NCBI GenBank assembly: GCA_000803105.1
Contig: JTDA01000008.1
Span: 86,760 to 150,759 of the forward strand
DNA: 64,000 nt
Direction of reading: 5' to 3'
Source of the DNA: Coprobacter secundus
GTDB lineage: Bacteria > Bacteroidota > Bacteroidia > Bacteroidales > Coprobacteraceae
Shown piece after piece: positions 46,093 to 54,643 of this stretch. A program made the position numbers and the translations under genes. The notes beneath the pieces were generated by a model. The model saw nothing but the letters and a program-made list of their open reading frames with translations, was not told where the DNA came from and searched no databases. The first letter of the stretch is position 1, and each line of letters opens with the position of its first letter.

Positions 46093-46546
46093 ACATTTTT
46101 GATTTTAATCGGTTTACTCACTGGTCTCGGTGCGCACCTTGACTCGTTGTCGTGAGCAAAGGAAATGTGTATAGTGAACAGAATCAAGCAAATGGAGATG
46201 CTGTAGCAATTATGTTACCCTATGCACAATACCGATTGGGCGGGCGGTGCTGCCTGCCGTGATTTGCCGGAGTGATCTCTCCACACCGGATTATTCAAGC
46301 GGATTCCGTTTATGAAGAAGGCTCATTGTATGCGGTTGATATGTAACATGATGTCATTCCGGGCAACGCATCGTCACTGGCTTGAAAATCCATTGCAGTG
46401 TGATTTCTACTGCTTTTATTTGCAGTGGGAACAGGGATAAACGGTCACATTTCCTGCCGAGAATAGGACAATGAGACATGATGGAATATCGGCTGTAAAA
46501 GACCTGTCCTTTTCCGGAATTTTGAATATATGTTTAACTCAAAATA
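46093..46546. other. Non-coding region between DUF3408 and the HTH pair
   Basis: This 450-bp divergent region has no credible gene. It contains a short GC-rich hairpin around 46235-46262, direct copies of TTGCAGTG near 46393 and 46423, and presumably promoters for both flanking directions. A TTTTG near 46520 could be a -33 element for the HTH gene. Confidence 0.4.
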
Positions 46547-46867
46547 ATGAAGACAATGGAAATCATCAGCTTTGAAAAAAGGACTTTCGAGGAGATTGCC
46601 GCCAAACTGGATCGCTTCGTGCAGCGGGTGGAAAGTCTGTGCCGTGAACACGGCGGAAAGGAAACAAGTGAATGGATGGACAACCACGAGGTCTGCCGCA
46701 GGTTGCGTATCAGCCCTAGAACCTTGCAGACCCTGAGGGACAACGGGACGCTTGCCTTTACCAAAATAGGGAACCGGACTTATTACCGTCCTGACGATGT
46801 AGAGCGTGTGGTCGGAAATGTGGAGGAGAAACGTAAGGAAGCCCGTTGGAAAGGCAAGACCATTTGA
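46547..46867 (+). CDS. Helix-turn-helix (excisionase-type) protein, first of a pair
   Basis: This 106-aa protein has an N-terminal helix (EEIAAKLDRFVQRVESLC) followed by an HTH: WMDNHEVCRRLRISPRTLQTLRDNG and the recognition segment AFTKIGNRTYYRPDDVERVV. Paired genes of this type are a standard part of Bacteroides mobilizable and conjugative elements, where they control excision and transfer. A second ATG at 46556 is also possible. The GC content is clearly higher than that of the neighbouring NACHT gene. Confidence 0.8.
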   Translation: MKTMEIISFEKRTFEEIAAKLDRFVQRVESLCREHGGKETSEWMDNHEVCRRLRISPRTLQTLRDNGTLAFTKIGNRTYYRPDDVERVVGNVEEKRKEARWKGKTI

Positions 46868-46908
46868 GAGAATTTCAAGAATAATGTATAACCCAATATC
46901 AAGAGCAT

Positions 46909-47217
46909 ATGAGTAATGAAATCAGAGAAAAGGACCACGAGTGGGTAAAGGCGTTCCACTCGAGTTTCGACAGGCTGTTGGCCCTGCTCGAAAAGTTGCT
47001 GGAGAAACGGCAACCGTCTGCCTATGGCGATGAACTACTGACGGACAAGGAAGTGGCGTACCTGCTGAAAGTGAGCCGGAGGACTTTGCAGGACTACAGA
47101 AACAACGGTATTCTGCCTTACACACAAGTAGGCGGCAAGATTCTCTACCGGGCTTCTGACATAGAAAAGACACTGATGAAAGGGTACAAGGAGGCGTACA
47201 GATACAAAAGGAGCTAA
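46909..47217 (+). CDS. Helix-turn-helix (excisionase-type) protein, second of a pair
   Basis: This 102-aa protein is a paralogue of the preceding gene product. It has an N-terminal helix (WVKAFHSSFDRLLALLEKLLE), an HTH with LTDKEVAYLLKVSRRTLQDYRNNG, and the segment PYTQVGGKILYRASDIEKTL. It is separated from the first by 41 bp and is probably co-transcribed. The pair likely regulates the recombinase and mobilization genes of the insertion. Confidence 0.82.
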   Translation: MSNEIREKDHEWVKAFHSSFDRLLALLEKLLEKRQPSAYGDELLTDKEVAYLLKVSRRTLQDYRNNGILPYTQVGGKILYRASDIEKTLMKGYKEAYRYKRS

Positions 47218-47598
47218 TAGCCCAAGCGTCCCCGCAAAGAACACACAAGGATTTTGATTTTTCTGGAAGGAGCGCAGTTGACCGCCTGCCCATTTTATTT
47301 GTGTTTCTAAAAAATAGCCTTTCTGAATGATAAAATAACAGCATATAGAATTAGGCCCTATTTGAACCAATCTATATGCTGTTGCGTCTTCTGACTTTTC
47401 CGTCAGTCGCTTGTTTCCGCTGCCGTCGGTTCCATTGTACAGACGTGAAAGGGAAAAGGTTTTCGGGCTGAATACGCTCTGAAAGAGGAAGATTCTGCCC
47501 GAAACGGCACAGCCGCCTGACCTTTTCGCTTTCAATAGAGTCTGTACTAACTTCTATGGACGACAGAGGGAACGGGCGACTGTTGTAATTCCCCATAT
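47218..47598. other. Intergenic region with a perfect inverted repeat
   Basis: Between convergent genes there is a perfect 13-bp inverted repeat (AACAGCATATAGA at 47337-47349 and its complement at 47371-47383) with a 21-base loop. It could act as a terminator or a protein-binding site. Overlapping frames on the minus strand have no protein character. Confidence 0.45.
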
Positions 47599-50514
47599 TT
47601 ATAGAATATATTTTACATTAACCCCTGATATTTTATCAATAAGTTGGAATAACTGAAGAAAATTCTCAAATATATGAGGATCATCTATGTCATTCATTTC
47701 TTTAGAAAAACTTACTTTACGGCCATCAAGAACTTCATAAATATTATGTATAGCTGTTTCACGAACAACTTTCTTCTTAATTAAGAAATCTAGACCAAAA
47801 TAATGTTCTATTTCAAAATAATTATCCTCAAAACGCGGCATTAAGTAATTACTCATTTCTCCAGGTATAGGAATACATATTATATTTATATTCGCATCTT
47901 TATGTTTTTTCCACATATTATGTTCTTTCTCTATAAAATCATTTTTTAAATAACCATACGCAGAAAGACCTGCATAATCATGGTCAACAATACCTATAAC
48001 AATATCGTTTTTTTCTAATAGTGGATAAGAATGTAATAATGTTTCTTTAACTTCTGAAGCGGATCCTGTATCAGATTTTCTACCTCCAGGAATAATTGTC
48101 CAGTAAGGCATAAAACCTCCTGTCAAAACACTATATGCATGTGATAGTAATTCTGCATCTGTTTTTCCTTCTACAATCAATTTAATTCGCCCTTGAATAC
48201 TAACAGTATCTAAAGCTGTAAATCTTAATTTTTGTATTGGCTGTTCTATTATTTGCTTTAATGCAGGAGCTAATGTTGATATGTTTTTCTTAAGTGCATT
48301 TCTAAAAGATTCATATTTCACTTTTCCCAAAAGCATCATTGAAAAATCAGCTAGCAATAAAAGATTTGGGTTCTTCAAAATGTAATCTGAATCTATAACC
48401 TTTTCCAATCCATGTTGATCTCCAATACGTTTTGAATCTAATGTAAAAGCTAATTCTAACAAATTATATCCAATAGCATTTATTTGATTAGCTAATTGAT
48501 CATCATTGATTGCTAAAAGGTCTTCATATTTAGCATATAGTTCATCAAAAGCCATTTTCATAGGCTCTTTTAATGTTATAGAATTAAATGTTTCATAAAA
48601 ATAGATGAAATTTATTATCTGTACTAATGGTAAATTATAGTCACGATATAAAAACTTATTCTCAATAGCTAACACCTTGAATGCCTCCAAGGATAGAAGA
48701 GACAATCTAAGTGCTTCTATTACAACGTCTTTACGTATTTTGTTATCTGTTAAATATAATGCTTGTATTAGATATCCACAACCAAGAATACCAGACATAT
48801 ATTCATATATATTGCAACTAGTTTGAACCTTTTTAAGTATATCCTGCAAAAAATTAGGCATGTCCTTGGATTTTCCTGCATAAAAGATAGCAGAATTTTG
48901 CCAATTTGAATCGTAGAATTTATCAACATATAAGGTCTCAAGTTCACGGTGAAATTTAAATATTTCAACTGAAGCATAATACTCCATATAAGATGCATGA
49001 GTAAATTGCACATACTTTCCATCTTTTATAAATAATATTCCAGTATTCTTAACAATATAGTCTAAGGCATCATTTAGTGTTCCTTTCTTAATCGGGATCG
49101 ATTTATTTGCAAAATAATTTACAAAGAATTTTTCAAAATCCCCTTTTTCCATAGGCTGATGATTTGCAGTATTAAGCAATTCTAAAGCATATATAGAAAG
49201 AATTCTTTCTTTAAAAGATATATCTACAAACTCAACGCGACTAGAAACAACAGCCCGACCAATTATTAAAGAATTAAAATTATCATATATATCAGATATT
49301 GTCGCTGGTATCTCAAAATCTTTTTCCTCAAAAAGAATTGAAATCAAAGATAAATTCAATGGAGTGAGTGGCAGTTTATCTATGATTTTATTTTCTCTTA
49401 AAGCTTCTAATAAATTAGAAGCTTTTATCTCCTCGCCTGAAAAAAATGCATTAAGAAAATGCTTTATCTGCTCAAAGTTAAATCTACGAATATCGTATAT
49501 CTCTACGTTTGCATTTCCAACATTTTGCAAGAGCATATCTACATTCCTTGATGCAACATAATATTTTATATTATATTTCTCTTTTAATTTTTCTAGCTGC
49601 TCAAAGATTACACTATGAAAATCTTCTAATTCATCTATACTATCAATTAAAAGATGGATGTAATACTTATCTTTAATTTCATTAAGAGGAGCTTCACCCA
49701 AAATAATCTTCAATTTATCTTGAATAAGAAATTTTATGTCTTCGATTGAACTTATTATATCCTGTGAAGAAAGATAAATTGGTAAATTTTTCTTTTCTTT
49801 TAGTGCTGAATTTTCATCTATCAAATGCTTTATAATCCTCTTTAATAATGTTGACTTTCCACAACCTGCTTCACCTTGAATAATTAACGACTGTTTTTGT
49901 TTTATTATATCATCTATTTTGTATTTGCTTCTAACGATTGTTTTCGTTTTTTTATCTTCATAGCAGCGAGACAATTGTGGCTCTATAAAAAAATTTAATT
50001 TTTGTTTATATTTATCTTGGGAAAAATTCAATTTCCTTAATTCAGTATCTTCTTGAATAAAATTTAAAAGTGTTTTTTCATATGCTAAAAGATCTTGATC
50101 TTCATGACGCCAAAAGTCAGAATAATATTCATCAATAAGAGATATCAATTCATTACGTTCAATATATGTCGGACTAATGTTTGTACTTTTTTTCATTAAA
50201 GTATTCTTAAATCCATTTGAAATTGTTTGTAATGAAACTACGAAAACTAAGTTTGCAGAATATTTATTTTGAAGAGATTCAATTCCTTTATAAACGATTT
50301 CTACTTCTTCATTTGTAATACCGCTAAGCTTTTGAGGAAATAGAGCAAATAAACAAACTGTTTTACGCCCCATAATTTTTTGTTCTCCAACTATACAATT
50401 ATTGTAGCGAGTCACATTATCAAAATTTTGATTCTTTACCAATGTTTCAAACATACAAAAGAATTCGTCTTCTGATAGTTTATTTATTATTTCAATTTTA
50501 TTAATATTAGCCAT
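47599..50514 (-). CDS. NACHT-type STAND ATPase with C-terminal TOPRIM domain
   Basis: This 971-aa protein has three parts. An N-terminal domain of about 135 residues may be a degenerate nuclease-like fold. The NACHT ATPase has Walker A GEAGCGKS at 214-221, Walker B HLLIDSIDEL near 287-296, and the winged-helix end motif FTHASYMEYYASVEIF. After a helical sensor region, a TOPRIM-like domain has LIVEGKTDAELL (Glu782), GIVDHDYAG (Asp844, Asp846), then ICIPIP and FEIEHYFG. NACHT proteins are phage sensors in bacteria, so the TOPRIM part is the likely effector. The DNA is very AT-rich compared with the HTH genes beside it. Confidence 0.78.
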   Translation of the reverse strand: MANINKIEIINKLSEDEFFCMFETLVKNQNFDNVTRYNNCIVGEQKIMGRKTVCLFALFPQKLSGITNEEVEIVYKGIESLQNKYSANLVFVVSLQTISNGFKNTLMKKSTNISPTYIERNELISLIDEYYSDFWRHEDQDLLAYEKTLLNFIQEDTELRKLNFSQDKYKQKLNFFIEPQLSRCYEDKKTKTIVRSKYKIDDIIKQKQSLIIQGEAGCGKSTLLKRIIKHLIDENSALKEKKNLPIYLSSQDIISSIEDIKFLIQDKLKIILGEAPLNEIKDKYYIHLLIDSIDELEDFHSVIFEQLEKLKEKYNIKYYVASRNVDMLLQNVGNANVEIYDIRRFNFEQIKHFLNAFFSGEEIKASNLLEALRENKIIDKLPLTPLNLSLISILFEEKDFEIPATISDIYDNFNSLIIGRAVVSSRVEFVDISFKERILSIYALELLNTANHQPMEKGDFEKFFVNYFANKSIPIKKGTLNDALDYIVKNTGILFIKDGKYVQFTHASYMEYYASVEIFKFHRELETLYVDKFYDSNWQNSAIFYAGKSKDMPNFLQDILKKVQTSCNIYEYMSGILGCGYLIQALYLTDNKIRKDVVIEALRLSLLSLEAFKVLAIENKFLYRDYNLPLVQIINFIYFYETFNSITLKEPMKMAFDELYAKYEDLLAINDDQLANQINAIGYNLLELAFTLDSKRIGDQHGLEKVIDSDYILKNPNLLLLADFSMMLLGKVKYESFRNALKKNISTLAPALKQIIEQPIQKLRFTALDTVSIQGRIKLIVEGKTDAELLSHAYSVLTGGFMPYWTIIPGGRKSDTGSASEVKETLLHSYPLLEKNDIVIGIVDHDYAGLSAYGYLKNDFIEKEHNMWKKHKDANINIICIPIPGEMSNYLMPRFEDNYFEIEHYFGLDFLIKKKVVRETAIHNIYEVLDGRKVSFSKEMNDIDDPHIFENFLQLFQLIDKISGVNVKYIL

Positions 50515-50578
50515 AAATATATTAATTAAAAATTCTAAATATATGAAATTGACAATAATTATATCAATCTATTGAATA

Positions 50579-50586
50579 CAAAGATA
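50579..50586 (-). promoter_or_regulatory. -7 box of the NACHT-TOPRIM gene
   Basis: TATCTTTG on the minus strand matches TAnnTTTG, 65 bp before the start codon. No convincing -33 box is seen. Confidence 0.45.
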
Positions 50587-50727
50587 GTGATTACAAGTAT
50601 TATTTAGCTATTAATATGTGATTTTACTAGCCTGAATCCACTTTCAAAAATGTTTTTATAGGATTACATCAAGTAAATACCCTGAGAGGGATTAATCAAA
50701 AAAGCACTTTTAAAGTAGATTATAATC

Positions 50728-51972
50728 TTAAATATTTCTTTTTTCAACAACGCTATTATACTGATTCTTATCCAAATGAGATGTGAATGATATCCTCTTT
50801 TCAATTAGTTTATCCATATCCTCTGAAATCTTGTCATCAGTAACTTTTGCATATCCTTGTGTCGTTCTGATATTTGTATGTCCCATCATTTTGGATATGC
50901 TTTCCATAGGAACCCCTGCAGAGACCATTAGGGTGCCAAAAGTGTGACGACTTTGATGATATGACAGGTTATGTTTGAACTGATGGGAAAAGCCCAACTC
51001 ATGTATTTCAAACCAGATCATATCACGTATTGGTAACGGGAAGATGGGCTTACTGTCATCTGTCGTATTATACAAGGAAATTATCTGCTCCGCGACCGGA
51101 TGCAATGGTATAAATGATTCAACGCTTGTTTTCTTGCGATATGTTCTGATATATTTCCGTCCTTCCGCAGTTGTACCTATATGATGCGGATAGAGATTAC
51201 GTACATCAACGTAAGCCAGACCGCAAAAACATGAAAATATAAAGGTTCTTCTTGCAAGTTCCTGTAGTGGATCCTGTTTTGGATGGCTCATTATCTCCTG
51301 AAGCTGGTTCTTGCTTATATACATGAGCTTTGCGGGTGCCTTCTTTTCATATTTTATATCATCCAAAGGATTATATCTCAAAATTCCTTTATCCACGGCA
51401 AGATAAACCAGACGTTTCAGCCAGCAAAGACAATGGTTACGGTATGATGGCTTATGAGGGTAATTTGTTTTCAGATATAAAATGAAATTGGTGCCAAACT
51501 CTTCGGTAATATCTGTAAAAAGCATGTCCTCCTTGCCCAGAGAACGGATGTATTCCCCCAGATAGTAATGATACATTTTTGATTGCCTGTAACTGGAGGT
51601 TGAATCTATTTGAATGGAACGGATTTTCAGATTTTCCCGCTCCACCTCTCCTGCTTGTAATATATACTTCGGGATGTCAGCAGCTCCTGTCATGGCTGTT
51701 TTCAGCAGTTCCGCACTGATAACGCCGTTCACTTTCAACAGTTCAGCATAAGTTTCATCTACGCGTTTCTTATGTTCATCAAGCATCCCGTTCAGTCTGT
51801 TGTTCTTGACTTCCCCTTTCTTGCTGTTCCACTCTTCCGGCTGGCAATACAACCCGGTCGATAATACAACAGCCTTTCCGTCTATTGTAATACGACACAT
51901 GATTGATGTAGTCCCGTCAGATTTGACTTTACCACGGTTTATATAATACAGTTGCTTATATGTACTTCTCAT
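50728..51972 (-). CDS. Tyrosine recombinase, second of a tandem pair
   Basis: This 414-aa Bacteroidota-type recombinase has the catalytic residues in YHQSRHTFGTL (His, Arg), MMGHTNIRTTQGYAKV (His, Tyr). The position of the first Arg reads CFCGLAYVDVRNL, so the usual Arg is absent, as in IntDOT. The arm-binding domain at the N-terminus (LYYINRGKVKSDGTTSIMCRI) is complete. It lies 18 bp downstream of the other recombinase gene. Two recombinases in tandem near an element end suggest that both are needed for its movement or that one provides directionality. Confidence 0.9.
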   Translation of the reverse strand: MRSTYKQLYYINRGKVKSDGTTSIMCRITIDGKAVVLSTGLYCQPEEWNSKKGEVKNNRLNGMLDEHKKRVDETYAELLKVNGVISAELLKTAMTGAADIPKYILQAGEVERENLKIRSIQIDSTSSYRQSKMYHYYLGEYIRSLGKEDMLFTDITEEFGTNFILYLKTNYPHKPSYRNHCLCWLKRLVYLAVDKGILRYNPLDDIKYEKKAPAKLMYISKNQLQEIMSHPKQDPLQELARRTFIFSCFCGLAYVDVRNLYPHHIGTTAEGRKYIRTYRKKTSVESFIPLHPVAEQIISLYNTTDDSKPIFPLPIRDMIWFEIHELGFSHQFKHNLSYHQSRHTFGTLMVSAGVPMESISKMMGHTNIRTTQGYAKVTDDKISEDMDKLIEKRISFTSHLDKNQYNSVVEKRNI

Positions 51973-51990
51973 GATTCTTTCATTCTTGAT

Positions 51991-53220
51991 TTATAATACC
52001 AGTTTCATATCACTCGTTGCCTCGATGAATTTGTCCATATCCTCAAAAAGTTTTTTAGGAGTTACCCTTGCATAAAGCTGAGTAGTTGTCAGATTGGTAT
52101 GGCCCAGCATTTTGCTGATTGTTTCAATGGGAACACCAGCCTCAAGGGTTATCAGACTTCCGAAGGTATGTCTTCCCATATGATAGACCAAATCACAGCT
52201 TATGCCAGCCAGATCCCGTAAACCTTTCATGTGGCGTCTCATATTGGGATGGTGTATCATCGGGAAAAGCTCTTCCCTTTCATCCGAACGATATTTTTCT
52301 ATAAGAGAGATAGCCTCTGGCAACAATTTGACGCGTGCCTGATAATCATTTTTCTTTCTCAGATACTTTAACCACAAATCGCCCTTATCATCCTTGTATA
52401 TATTCTCTCGGGTAATTGAAACCGCATCCGCATATGGGACTCCTGTATAACAGGCGAAGAGGAACAAATCCCTGGCTATGTTATGAGTGACTCTTTCCGG
52501 TGGTATTACGACATCACGGATTTTCTCAAAATCTTCGCGGCTCAAAGACCGTGGTGGTTTACGGTGCTCTTGGGGTAGTTTGAAATTCACAAAATAACGT
52601 TTTTCCGCGTATCCTTCCTTAAATGCCATCCGGCAGATTTTCTTCAGGATGGCCAGATAATGTCTTGCCGTATCTACCGCAAGTCCCTTGTCCTTCAGAA
52701 TATAATTCTGAAACTCCCAAGGAATGTGTTCATTCAACTGTCCAAAAGCGACATCACTTGTCTTGAATCGTTTTTGAATAAATTCTCCAAGATACCTGCG
52801 GTTGTAAATGTATGTTGACATGGAGCTTTTCGCCACATCAATACCGATTCTTGAATGCATATCCTCTATATGCATATCAAGCCGTTTCAACAGAGTCATC
52901 TGGGTTTCCACACTTCCCTGGAAAAGCTCTTTTACGGCAGTCGCGTCAAAATCAATCTTACGTTCTACAAGTGAATCAAATGCAGAATTGACAGAAAGCA
53001 GGAGCCGGTCAATTTTTGCATTAATATCAACGGCTTCTTTACTCTTTCCATTCAGTCGGCTTTCTCTTGGATTCCATAACTCCGGAGTACATGACAGCTT
53101 ACAACTGAATTGTGCCATCGTGTTGTTCACCGTTATTCGCCCCATTATCGGAGCCTTTCCGAATTTGTCAAGACCGCTCTTTTTCAGGTAGAGCAACACC
53201 TTAAATTTTTCTACTTTCAT
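51991..53220 (-). CDS. Tyrosine recombinase, first of a tandem pair, at the right end of the insertion
   Basis: This 409-aa recombinase is related to the downstream one but clearly different. The catalytic part has YHMGRHTFGSL (His, Arg) and MLGHTNLTTTQLYARV (His, Tyr); the first Arg position reads YTGVPYADAV. The N-terminal arm domain starts VLLYLKKSGLDKFGKAPIMGRI. Its start is 290 bp from the right junction, with candidate arm-type repeats between. It is the best candidate for the integrase that inserted the 20.8-kb element. Confidence 0.9.
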   Translation of the reverse strand: MKVEKFKVLLYLKKSGLDKFGKAPIMGRITVNNTMAQFSCKLSCTPELWNPRESRLNGKSKEAVDINAKIDRLLLSVNSAFDSLVERKIDFDATAVKELFQGSVETQMTLLKRLDMHIEDMHSRIGIDVAKSSMSTYIYNRRYLGEFIQKRFKTSDVAFGQLNEHIPWEFQNYILKDKGLAVDTARHYLAILKKICRMAFKEGYAEKRYFVNFKLPQEHRKPPRSLSREDFEKIRDVVIPPERVTHNIARDLFLFACYTGVPYADAVSITRENIYKDDKGDLWLKYLRKKNDYQARVKLLPEAISLIEKYRSDEREELFPMIHHPNMRRHMKGLRDLAGISCDLVYHMGRHTFGSLITLEAGVPIETISKMLGHTNLTTTQLYARVTPKKLFEDMDKFIEATSDMKLVL

Positions 53221-53239
53221 ACGCTTATTTTTTTAATGG

Positions 53240-53247
53240 CAAAATTA
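53240..53247 (-). promoter_or_regulatory. -7 box of the tandem recombinase operon
   Basis: TAATTTTG on the minus strand matches the consensus, 20 bp before the start at 53220. Confidence 0.5.
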
Positions 53248-53333
53248 CCTATTTTATAAGCGTCCTTTGATATGCAAAATGCTGACATATAGTGAATAAC
53301 AGCCTCTGTGACAGCTTCTTCATTGTTCAGTCT

Positions 53334-53381
53334 GTTACCTATTTGGCTCAGGTAACTGGGCAGCTAACATTCTGGTAACTG
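53334..53381. repeat. Candidate recombinase arm sites near the right end of the insertion
   Basis: GGTAACTG occurs at 53351-53358 and 53374-53381, and GTTACC, the inverse of its core, at 53334-53339. The cluster lies between the recombinase promoter and the right junction. Confidence 0.5.
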
Positions 53382-53506
53382 AACACCTGCAATATCCTGT
53401 CCATTTTTGCTTTCCATTATCTCAGCAAAAAACAGAACTTTTGCTCATATTCAACCAATTACGTTCACCTTTCTCATCCCTTCATCTGCTTGCTTCCTGT
53501 ATTCTG

Positions 53507-53674
53507 TTCCACTGCTTTAGGCACTCGTATGCGGTCATCCAAATCTCTTTAGGCACAGACATTTACACAGTATCGAAGATGTTGACGCACAAGAATGTCA
53601 CCACCACTCAAATCTATGCTGATTTGGTCAATTCCAAGAAGCGAGAGACGGCGAACAAGATTTCGCTGAAATAG
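53507..53674 (+). pseudogene. Element 2 integrase, 3' part
   Basis: The 55 residues from FHCFRHSYAV to the stop match the end of the element 1 integrase, including GTDIYTV, THKNVTTTQIY (His and nucleophile Tyr) and KKRETANKISLK. The start codon at 53441 lies in the inserted element and is not native. See 31740-32735 for the other part. Confidence 0.9.
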
Positions 53675-53692
53675 TATAAAGTTCTGTAAAGT

Positions 53693-53740
53693 AAGAAGAG
53701 TCCGACATGGGGTTAAAACCTAGTCGGACTCTTCTTTTTT
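53693..53740 (+). terminator. Terminator after the integrase of element 2
   Basis: AAGAAGAGTCCGAC pairs perfectly with GTCGGACTCTTCTT around a 16-base loop and is followed by a run of T. Confidence 0.9.
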
Positions 53741-53838
53741 ATTTTATTTTGGCATAGATGGGTATAGAAATAAGTACCATATCGAGGACAAATGCTGCCA
53801 CTTTCTTGGATTTATAACATGGTATTTATGAAATGACA

Positions 53839-53846
53839 TATATTTG
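53839..53846 (+). promoter_or_regulatory. -7 box for the two-TM protein of element 2
   Basis: TATATTTG matches TAnnTTTG, 26 bp before the start at 53873. Confidence 0.5.
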
Positions 53847-53872
53847 CGCACAAACAATTAGCAAATATCACT

Positions 53873-54640
53873 ATGAATCAGAAAAGTATAGAACATATAG
53901 CACTCTATTCCCTTGTATTGGTAGGCACTCTTGTCGTTGGCGTTTTAGCTCGGCAGTTTGTTTTATCCAAAGGCGTTGACGATTTCAGTAGTATTGTTGC
54001 ATTTTTTGCAGCAGTAATTGTCTTGATGGCGATCTATGCCAGTTTACAGACAACTTTCAATCAGTTTCTGCTGCCACGCATAGAAACTTTTCTATTGCGT
54101 TTCTCTGCTTTTCAAAAGATGAAAAATCACAATGATACCGTTTCTGAGCCGGAAGCCACTACAATCAAAGATTCAAACCAGGCTACGCCTGATGTCATTG
54201 AGCCTGCTCCTACCACTGAAGAAGCAATCTCTGAACCTTCAGAATATGAAGTCATGCGAACCAACGCTATCGCAAAACAGAATCATGCTATTCAAACCAA
54301 ATTAGAAAAGGTCATTAGCTATACGAAGCAAACAATGGTTGCCTATATGAGTGAAGAAGATCTCAACCGTCTATGTGCATACATCGTAGAATACAGTTCA
54401 GGCGATACCTTACAAAAGGTATCGCCCGTAAAGGTTGACTCACAACTTAAAAGCATTGACATTATGCACTTTGGTTGGAATATTGGCAAGGCTTTTGGCA
54501 GAAAGCGTATTCATACTGCTACCCTAATCAAGAATGTTTTTGCCCATACCCTTCGCGACCTGGAAATCTCAACTATTGAACGTAAAATGTCACACACAGA
54601 ATCTGGATGTAAAATCAGACTAAATCTGAATATTACATGA
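53873..54640 (+). CDS. Conserved element protein with two N-terminal membrane segments, element 2
   Basis: This 255-aa homologue of the product of 8281-9102 has two hydrophobic segments (LYSLVLVGTLVVGVLARQF and SSIVAFFAAVIVLMAIYA), an acidic linker rich in Glu, Pro and Thr, and a C-terminal domain with KSIDIMHFGWNIGKAFG followed by a basic THTATLIKNVFAH-like segment (read here as IHTATLIKNVFAH). Sequence similarity is limited to the C-terminal domain. No family name is known to me. Conservation of place and plan between the two elements argues for a core function. Confidence 0.6.
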   Translation: MNQKSIEHIALYSLVLVGTLVVGVLARQFVLSKGVDDFSSIVAFFAAVIVLMAIYASLQTTFNQFLLPRIETFLLRFSAFQKMKNHNDTVSEPEATTIKDSNQATPDVIEPAPTTEEAISEPSEYEVMRTNAIAKQNHAIQTKLEKVISYTKQTMVAYMSEEDLNRLCAYIVEYSSGDTLQKVSPVKVDSQLKSIDIMHFGWNIGKAFGRKRIHTATLIKNVFAHTLRDLEISTIERKMSHTESGCKIRLNLNIT

Positions 54641-54643
54641 AAC

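Larger units (their letters stand above)
32684..53511. mobile_element. 20.8-kb element inserted in the element 2 integrase gene
   Basis: Both junctions have the form TTCCA, six unlike bases, TAGGCA (32679-32695 and 53507-53523). This is the pattern left by tyrosine recombinases that tolerate mismatched crossover regions. Two tandem recombinase genes lie near the right end. Inside are defence genes, a second recombinase with mobilization genes, two HTH genes and a DUF3408 gene. It may itself be composite. Confidence 0.75.
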
